Source: Pomphorhynchus laevis
Taxonomy: Eukaryota; Acanthocephala; Palaeacanthocephala; Echinorhynchida; Pomphorhynchidae
Assembly (NCBI GenBank): GCA_012934845.2
Contig: WNNJ02000718.1
Location: 41,080-105,079 of the forward strand
Direction of reading: 5' to 3'
Length of the DNA stretch: 64,000 nt
The position numbers and the translations under genes were made by a program. Under the pieces are notes generated by a model. The model saw nothing but the letters and a program-made list of their open reading frames with translations, did not search any database and had not been told where the DNA came from. Below, piece by piece: positions 57,189 through 64,000 of this stretch. The number at the start of each line of letters is the position of its first letter. Within the stretch, counting starts at the first letter, position 1.

Positions 57189-58639
57189 CAATCAATACAT
57201 TCAGCTACATCAGAACCTTATGTTAGCAAGTTGACAAATAAGATCGGCAAATTCATTTGCACATTCACCTGAGAACTATGCTTACAACGAAATATGAGAA
57301 TTCCGCTACACTTACGGATGGGATTCTACTGAAAAGATGACTTACTATTCATTTTAAGAAAACATTTAGCTCAATTCTGTCATATTAAATAAAGAGATAT
57401 GGGCTCTCTATATATATTTAGAAAAATGTTGATATGTACATAGGCGTATAGTTACTACATTGCTTTTACAGTAAATTCTATTACACGATGACTCAATATA
57501 TCATCATCAAGGTGAAATATGAATCAATTTTTCGAAAATTGGAAAACAATTCTAAAGTTAAAGCACATCGCTCAAGAATTCAACAGTTCTTCCAGTATAT
57601 GCATCACACATCTATAGTGTGAATTACGGGGACTGTAAGAGAGCCCCAGCGTAAAAAATTTCGCTGCACTAAACCTTTATGAAAATTGTGTCATTTCGAA
57701 TCGTCATATCGAGAATCATACATCAATACTAAAAAATCGGAAAACAAGACATCATAGTAGTCAATGCCAACCAATTCTGCATTAAGCTAATTCATTTGAC
57801 ACAATCCAAAGACGAATTCACGGCGTGTAAGAACTCCTGATCGCTTCCATACCATTATATTTGCGAATGTGTCTGAATCTTCAGCTGTAAACATTCAGCA
57901 TAGTTTAAATGACGATTTAGCTTCAATTCGCATGATAATTTTAACATAGATGAGTCATTGATGAGTCATTGGATCAACTGATTTTCCCACATGCATATAG
58001 ATTACATAGAAGTACCGTTAGTACCGTTAGACTGTTCAATGATCTCGAATTTTCAGAACGCGGACGCCTTTGTAGGGTAAAGGAACAGTTAAAATCAGGT
58101 CTAGTGCCATAATAAATGAAGTTAATATTAGAAATTTTCAGATTATTCGAGAAAAGGCAGTGCTTACTTGGTTCCATTTTATTCCGGAATTATAATTTAC
58201 AATATAAAATACGTAGACTTCGTTAGCTGATCTGATTTGTAAATCTCTTCACTGTGATGAAGGGATTTAAATTCAATTGTAGTCGTCAAACACTTGTCAC
58301 TTTTCTTGCTTGTTAAATGTTTTAATATATGAGCTCGTTCGTCTACACTTTTCTTACGTAAGTTTGCTTGATAATTTCGTAGTAGATATTGACAGTATTG
58401 TATCAGTTTGAGATTATACAGTTTAAAGTACTAGTAAGATTTTTACCTCACAACCATTGATTAGCGTGATTTGTCGATTATGAATCATTTAGAAATAAAG
58501 GATTGCTTCACATATTTAAAATGTATTGAGCGTATCAAACGTCTTCTTACGAAAATAAACTTGTGTAACGATCTATACATAATTAATGTATGCTATTTAA
58601 GAATGCGAATTTTAAGCATCCTGCTAAGAATATGAGATA
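57189..58639. other. Intergenic or intronic, no gene recognised
   Basis: No supported coding region. If AGL continues leftwards its later exons should lie here or beyond. I looked on the minus strand for the next conserved AGL segment and did not find it. Confidence 0.5.
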
Positions 58640-59550
58640 TAGTACAGAGTTATTGACAGTTTATTCCAGAGAATAGAAGCAGCAATAAAAATGGAACGTC
58701 GGTCATGGTTTGAGGAAAAATGACGGAACATCTAGAAGAATAGAGTAACATGAACGAATATATAGAGGTTAGGCGATATTCAGTAGGTGTAGGAAGATGC
58801 AGATACGAAGGCAAGTTTGGTGAAGAATAGAGTACAATATTCTTCATGAAGAATAATAGAGTCCCATTAACAAGTATATGGAGGTTAGGCGAGATTCAGT
58901 AGGTGTAGGAAGATACAGATAAGGCGAGTTTGATGAAAGGAGTCGGTAAGTGATACAAAAGATACTGAATAGAATAAGGCTTTCCGTAGTTAGTTGATTT
59001 TAGAAAAAAAATGAGCAAAACGGCCGAGTCGAAAAATGATACACACGACAGAATTCACAAGATGCTGGAGAGTAAGAAGAGAGAATTTAGAGAAAGCAAA
59101 AATACTGAGGAAATAGTCGAGGTTAGGAAACAATAGACTGGAGGTAAGAGAGTGGTAGGAGTTAAAATCAATCGAGCTCTTGATATGGCGAAGGTTGCGG
59201 AGTATGAAAATACAAGATCAGGTTTTGTTGAAAGAAAGACAGTTGTCAAAGTAAACTTTCAAGAAAAAGTATAAACGAAGCGAGGAAAGATGCTTGGAGA
59301 TAAATACAAGACAATTCTCTGATGCGGAGAGATAATCGATAAGATGATCAGGATAATGAGAGTAAAGGAGAATATCATTAACATATTGCGGATGGAGAAG
59401 TTATGGTCACATGTAATGCTGGAGAGATTGTCAAGAGAGAAAATAATTGGTTTGATCACATAACCTTGAGGAACTACATGATAGAGAAGAAGTGTAGAGA
59501 AAGATGCATTGGAATATACACGAAAGATAGTTCAGAGAGGTAAGGGTAGA
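58640..59550 (-). mobile_element. Degenerate LINE RT fragment
   Basis: Minus strand reads VVPQGYVIKPIIFSLDNL (RT motif 5, about 59.43-59.47 kb), an YADD-like hydrophobic stretch, and a C-terminal tail with FPQTMTDVPF (58.65-58.75 kb). A 70-bp segment around GGTTAGGCGATATTCAGTAGG is duplicated at 58.76 and 58.88 kb. Confidence 0.6.
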
Positions 59551-59799
59551 AACATTGTACAGTAGTAGAATAGAAGCTAACACGTTAAAAAAAGAATTGA
59601 TTAATAAAGTACTTACAATCGTTAATTTGAAACATATCTATAAAATATATCATACAAATTTTGAATTGTCAAAATTTGACCTAAAAAAAAATTTTTGGTT
59701 TATTAAAAACATACAAAGAAAAGATCTACAAATAAGAAGAAGAAAAGATCTAAGAGATTTACACAAAGAGAAAAGATCTAAATAAGAAGAAGAAAAGGA

Positions 59800-62700
59800 T
59801 CTGCAAACTTCAGATCGCTGCGCTCACAAAGATCGCTGTTCAAGCAAATTACAACCTTAAACACACAATCTTCGGCTCGCTTCGCTCGCCGACGCTCAAA
59901 ATAAATGGTGCGAACAAGGCGTAAAGCATCAGCTATAGACAACAGTTCTCGTCAGCAATGTTCGCTTGGTGGATCGGTAAACACTGGATGTTGTCCCGTA
60001 TGCAGAGGAGTTTATCGGCTTAATGCTTCAGGGTGTCTTCGCGTTCACGGTCACTTGGACTCAAGATGCTCAGGCTCGGGTCAATCATTGAATTTCGGCT
60101 CAATTAATTTGACGTCTCTAGATGGAGCTGGTCAAGTTGCTTTTGTGGGCGTGCGGGACTCCTTTGGAGCATCATCTGATCTCAGGTCGGCTACACCGCC
60201 TGTGGAGTTGTCGAGCAGTCCTTTCAAGGAACCTACGCGCACCACTTCAGAACTTTTACGCAGGGTTTGGATGCAACCCGTAAATACGATTAAGCGCATA
60301 CCGTGGAACCTGCGCCGTCGAATTGCAAATATTTACTCGTCGTTACTTTTACAGGCTATGTGTTCAAACTCATTTCACGACTGGGAACGTTTGCTATGCT
60401 TTCCGAAATTCTGTCTTGCGTCTACGATGAATCGTGCTCAAGCCTGCGATCACACTGGGACAAAGATAAGCTTGCTTTTGGACAAGTTTGAAACCGGCGA
60501 AGATGGTGATTGCTTTTCTCCATCGGATGTTCGACCCTCCAGAAAGCTCAACAGATTTGTTTCGACGAACAACGACTATTCAGAGGCGATCGAATTAACA
60601 AGAAGTGGAAATTATGGGAAAGCGATGCGACGTCTTACTTCAAGTAATATTTGCGAATATTCACAATCCACACGCATACAATTGTCCGTGCTACATCCAG
60701 TGAACGGTGATCTCCCAGCCCCTCGCCCTTCATGCCTGACATTGCCTTTATCAGTCGACTCGGACATTATTCAGGCCGCAGTCTCATCTTTTCCTTCCCT
60801 TACTTCCCCTGGATGCTTGGGTTTGAGAGCGGAACACTTAAAAGACATGATGTCGGTTGATCACGGGGTTCTTTTAGGGCGACTCACTTCGCTGGTCAAC
60901 TACCTGATTGCGGGCTTAGCTCCAGTCGAACTTTCTCCGTTCTTAGCTGGAGCTAGTCTACTGGCCTTAAGTAAGCCGGACGGAGGAGTCCGCCCCATTG
61001 CAATTGGGGAAACATTACGTCGCTTATGTGCCAAATGCATTTGTCGAAAACTCCGGTCGCGGTTTTCAGAATCGCTCTTACCTCACCAGCTCGGTGTCGC
61101 TACGCCAAACGGTATGGAGCAGATTATCCATAGAGTCCGTCGACTACACCATCTTCAACACCAGAATGACGATTGGGTTTGGGTCAAAGTTGACATTACC
61201 AATGCCTTCAATACGCTGAGCCGCAGATCCTTTATTGACGCTGTAAGGAGTGAGTTCCCTGAAATAAGTAGGTGGATATCCTGGTGCTATGGATCTGGTT
61301 CAAACCTTCGATTTGGGAACATGGAGCCTCTTCAATCCTTGAGCGGAGTGCAACAAGGGGATCCTCTTGGTCCCTTATTGTTTTGCCTAGCTTTGAAACC
61401 GATAATCGCCTCAATATCTACAATCGAGGGGATCGGCTTAAACTTGTGGTACCTCGATGACGGCATAGTGGGCGGAAGACCAGAGGCTGTTGGCAAAGCA
61501 TTATCTCTGCTCTCTTTAGATTTTCCAGCGATTGGGTTGTCGTTAAACTGGAAAAAGACCGAACTGATAGGAAAGGCTAGTAATATCGATCTGGTAAAGA
61601 GATTATGCCCAGGGATTACTTTGGTTAATTCAACAGACAACTTCACAATTCTAGGGAGCCCTGTCGGTTCCCAGGAACACTGCTCATCACACCTCATTAA
61701 TAAGGTACTCCCGGCACTGCAACTTGACCTAAAGACACTAGAAAACTTGCCGGACCCTCAGGTTGCTTTCATCCTGCTGCGCAATTGCGCATCTGCCGCA
61801 CGAGTAAATCATCTGATGCGTACGGTAGATCCCGCCTTCGCTCAAAAATTTTTCCGGCTTTTCGATGACTTGGTCTTAGATTGCTTCAGCAATATAACGT
61901 CTATTCACCCGGACAAGAAAACATGGTCACAAGCTTGCTTACCCCTGAAGATGGGAGGATTGGGCCTTCGAAGCTGTGTCGAACACTCCGCAGCGGCGTT
62001 TCTTTCAAGTGTGGATATGGTCGCTAAACAATCGAACCTCGACCCTTACTCTTTCCCCAGTTTTGAATCTGCAATTTCTAACTTTCCGCATGATGACAGA
62101 GGACTACAATCAAATCAACGGGGTCTTTCTCACAGCATCGACGAGACTTCGCGTCGCAAGCTATTGGAAAGCGTCGATTGCTCCAATTCAGCCAGATTAT
62201 TGGCAGTTTCGCGTCCGCATGCGTGTGCATGGCTGCAGGCTATACCAAACAAAGTTACGCTTATGAATCTTGCGCCGAATGAATTTGTGGTGTTGCTTCG
62301 TATGTGGTTGGGAATGCCGCTCTGTAAGGGTGACTACCGTTGCAGACGCTGCCTTAGAATGGCAGACAAGTTTGGTTTCCACGCCCTAACCTGTCAATTT
62401 GGCGGGTACCCCGGCATTCGACACGATGGACTTCGAGACACAATATTTCAGGCGGCAGTTTCTGCAGGACTGAGAGTCGCGAAGGAGGTACCCAATCTCG
62501 TGCGCAACTTACGAGAGAGACCAGCCGACATTTTGATTTACGAGGATCCCCCTCTAGCAGTCGATTTTGCGGTGACAAACCCTCTGCAAAATGCCTACGT
62601 TTCCATGGCTGCTAAGATTCCTGGATATGCTGCAGACAGATATGCAGCATGTGTCAAGGACCGAAAATACAAGCGGAAAATGGAGGAAAGCGGGTATTGT

Positions 62701-63580
62701 TTCTCGGCCGCAGTTATAGAGACATATGGAGGTTGGAACGCCCAGGGGGAAAAACTTGTCAGATTCATTGCCCGATCTATGTCTTGGCGAGGCAATATTT
62801 CGTATAGCAAGGCGGCAAACCAGCTCTTTCAGCGTGTCTCGATCTCCCTGATGAGAGGGAATGCCAAAGCGATTCTCAAGAGCCTCGAAGATTTGGGGAG
62901 ACCTATAATAGAAAGCAGTGTTGGTCTTTACGACGACCCAACCCCGCGTCTCAACCCTTCGGAATTTCTTACTCAGGTGGCAGCCTTATCCGAAGAAATC
63001 GTCATTCGAGAAACCATCCTTCCTACAGTCAGAAATGTGGACATCCATATCAATGATGTCCAACCTACTTCATCTGATGTGGATTCTTTTCGATCACCAA
63101 GCAATAGACAAACAGCTTATGCAACAACAGCATCTCAAAATTTACAATGCTCAAATCAAGATTATACTACTTCGTTGTTTCAACCATTAGATCGTCTTCA
63201 TCTCCAGCAACATCAGCCGACAAATCAACAACCAAACCAAACTCAAGAACAACTTTATGCATCCGAACTTGAAAAAATGCAGACAGTGGGATTCCATAGC
63301 CGTGATGCCAATCTTGAAGCGCTTGTTGCATCTATGGGGGGGGACGCAAAAATGGCTGTAGAACATAATGAAGACTCTTGACTTTTACCAGTTGTTATGC
63401 CGATTTTTCGTTTAATTAATATATCACATATTTTTTCTCTTATGACATGTCGTTTCCACCAAACGGTATTTTATAAAGTTAAGTTAGCTGTTACTTCTCG
63501 CGCATGCCATTTTACCAGTATTGTAATCGCTCTCGAAGTATTGTAATCGCTAATGAAGTAAAGTACACCCTCATCCATAA
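59800..63580 (+). mobile_element. Apparently whole RLE-type LINE, family E
   Basis: A 5' leader with GC-richer sequence (ATCGCTGCGCTCAC, then CTCGCTTCGCTCGCC) precedes a single long ORF (59,905-63,381). A 200-bp 3' UTR ends in an imperfect repeat of AGTATTGTAATCGCT at about 63,517-63,562. The GC content of the body is clearly above the surroundings, suggesting a young insertion. It lies next to AGL, in opposite orientation. Confidence 0.85.
59905..63381 (+). CDS. RLE LINE protein: zinc finger, reverse transcriptase, restriction-like endonuclease
   Basis: A 1158-codon uninterrupted ORF. It would nick target DNA and reverse transcribe its own RNA. In order: a CCHC-like N-terminal finger (CCPVC at 29-33, LRVHG, then C55) and an RT with RPIAIGETLRRLCAK (363-377). 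Catalytic Asp 430 lies in VKVDITNAFNTL, followed by GVQQGDPLGPLLF (481-493) and WYLDD (515-519). A zinc knuckle with C813, C816, H826 and C830 leads into GIRHDGLRD. The PD-(D/E)XK nuclease segment RPADILI...LAVDFAVT has Asp 875 and 887. The C-terminal tail (1060-1130) is Gln-rich. There is no AP endonuclease. It belongs with R2/NeSL/Utopia-like LINEs; the exact clade needs a tree. ATG is the first in frame after a leader without long ORFs. Confidence 0.9.
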   Translation: MVRTRRKASAIDNSSRQQCSLGGSVNTGCCPVCRGVYRLNASGCLRVHGHLDSRCSGSGQSLNFGSINLTSLDGAGQVAFVGVRDSFGASSDLRSATPPVELSSSPFKEPTRTTSELLRRVWMQPVNTIKRIPWNLRRRIANIYSSLLLQAMCSNSFHDWERLLCFPKFCLASTMNRAQACDHTGTKISLLLDKFETGEDGDCFSPSDVRPSRKLNRFVSTNNDYSEAIELTRSGNYGKAMRRLTSSNICEYSQSTRIQLSVLHPVNGDLPAPRPSCLTLPLSVDSDIIQAAVSSFPSLTSPGCLGLRAEHLKDMMSVDHGVLLGRLTSLVNYLIAGLAPVELSPFLAGASLLALSKPDGGVRPIAIGETLRRLCAKCICRKLRSRFSESLLPHQLGVATPNGMEQIIHRVRRLHHLQHQNDDWVWVKVDITNAFNTLSRRSFIDAVRSEFPEISRWISWCYGSGSNLRFGNMEPLQSLSGVQQGDPLGPLLFCLALKPIIASISTIEGIGLNLWYLDDGIVGGRPEAVGKALSLLSLDFPAIGLSLNWKKTELIGKASNIDLVKRLCPGITLVNSTDNFTILGSPVGSQEHCSSHLINKVLPALQLDLKTLENLPDPQVAFILLRNCASAARVNHLMRTVDPAFAQKFFRLFDDLVLDCFSNITSIHPDKKTWSQACLPLKMGGLGLRSCVEHSAAAFLSSVDMVAKQSNLDPYSFPSFESAISNFPHDDRGLQSNQRGLSHSIDETSRRKLLESVDCSNSARLLAVSRPHACAWLQAIPNKVTLMNLAPNEFVVLLRMWLGMPLCKGDYRCRRCLRMADKFGFHALTCQFGGYPGIRHDGLRDTIFQAAVSAGLRVAKEVPNLVRNLRERPADILIYEDPPLAVDFAVTNPLQNAYVSMAAKIPGYAADRYAACVKDRKYKRKMEESGYCFSAAVIETYGGWNAQGEKLVRFIARSMSWRGNISYSKAANQLFQRVSISLMRGNAKAILKSLEDLGRPIIESSVGLYDDPTPRLNPSEFLTQVAALSEEIVIRETILPTVRNVDIHINDVQPTSSDVDSFRSPSNRQTAYATTASQNLQCSNQDYTTSLFQPLDRLHLQQHQPTNQQPNQTQEQLYASELEKMQTVGFHSRDANLEALVASMGGDAKMAVEHNEDS

Positions 63581-63630
63581 TTAAAATAAATTACAACAAG
63601 TATCAAGATAATTATGCATATAAAAACTAC

Positions 63631-64000
63631 CTCGGCTACATGTAATGGTGTAGAGTGACAGTTGTCGAGTCTAACCGCTTTGAAAACTTCTGCGGTATTA
63701 ACTGTATACTGCTCCATATATTTCCATAAGGCTGGACAATCATCGAGGCAATTTCCATACCTGACCTTTATCAAATCATTCCAAACTATCAACTCTCTTC
63801 TTAGATAAACATGAGAATCTTAGATTAAATCAATAATGTAAGAAAAACTATTATGTATCAATTAAATACCTTCGTCAGCGAATGATTTCAAAGCGTCATT
63901 ATTTGCAGTCCAACCATTAAATGCCATTATTAAAGTAGAAATTTTGTCGTCATACATTATCTTTTCTTCATTTTCGACATCAGAATCAGGTAGTGTGAAG
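63631..64000 (-). CDS. AGL: Glycogen debranching enzyme, two internal exons (partial)
   Basis: AGL removes glycogen branches with 4-alpha-glucanotransferase and amylo-1,6-glucosidase activities in the cytosol. The exon at 64,000-63,870 (incomplete at the window edge) encodes ...[16 protein letters not shown]. The exon at 63,818-63,631 encodes [20 protein letters not shown] and [18 protein letters not shown], where [15 protein letters not shown] is a signature of the transferase active site (Asp of RLDN). The 51-bp intron between them keeps frame (phase 1). The second exon ends at a GTAGTT donor. The next expected exon was not found before the RLE LINE, so the following intron may contain that LINE, or the gene may be broken. 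Confidence 0.9.

Overview
This is eukaryotic, almost certainly invertebrate animal, nuclear DNA. It is AT-rich and intron-bearing, with very small introns (47-52 bp introns recur in three unrelated genes) mixed with a few of 0.4-1.8 kb. MGME1 is an animal gene. Poly-pyrimidine/AG sites directly before start codons (SDHB, MGME1) and a 74-bp gap between two co-directional genes suggest spliced-leader trans-splicing and operons. I cannot name the species; a flatworm, rotifer, nematode or similar small-intron animal would fit.

Host genes: (1) 14.46-16.02 kb (+), a candidate operon of two tiny membrane-protein ORFs followed by MGME1, a mitochondrial DNA exonuclease. (2) 17.34-19.83 kb (+), a two-exon gene for a low-complexity, probably nuclear protein with a ZAD-like Cys motif. 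(3) 26.92-32.85 kb (+), a complete nine-exon SDHB (respiratory complex II iron-sulfur subunit) that I could reconstruct codon by codon. (4) 38.32-39.35 kb (-), PISD, mitochondrial phosphatidylserine decarboxylase. (5) 63.63-64.00 kb (-), two exons of AGL, glycogen debranching enzyme, running off the right edge.

The rest is mostly retroelement debris. 0-14 kb and 16.5-26.7 kb hold several CR1/Jockey-like LINEs of at least three families (A, B and a degenerate group), plus a decayed LINE with a restriction-like endonuclease at 8.2-10.4 kb. 33.5-37.1 kb holds further LINE ends and a 44-bp minisatellite. 59.9-63.4 kb holds a LINE with one uninterrupted 1158-codon ORF (zinc finger, RT, restriction-like endonuclease).

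The most striking stretch is 39.9-54.7 kb. It has a Penelope-like (PLE) GIY-YIG remnant, then a nearly perfect 389-bp tandem satellite (about 8.5 copies), a PLE RT fossil, and two families of tandem repeats carrying self-cleaving hammerhead ribozyme (HHR) motifs. The clearest is a 464-bp tandem repeat at 50.6-53.8 kb. Each unit has a compact type I hammerhead with a six-base-pair stem I, complete catalytic core and palindromic ACGCGT stem III, which is the architecture of metazoan retrozymes/PLE hammerheads. A second, about 445-bp repeat at 46.4-47.4 kb has a different hammerhead-like fold with long stems II and III. No rRNA, tRNA or CRISPR array was seen.
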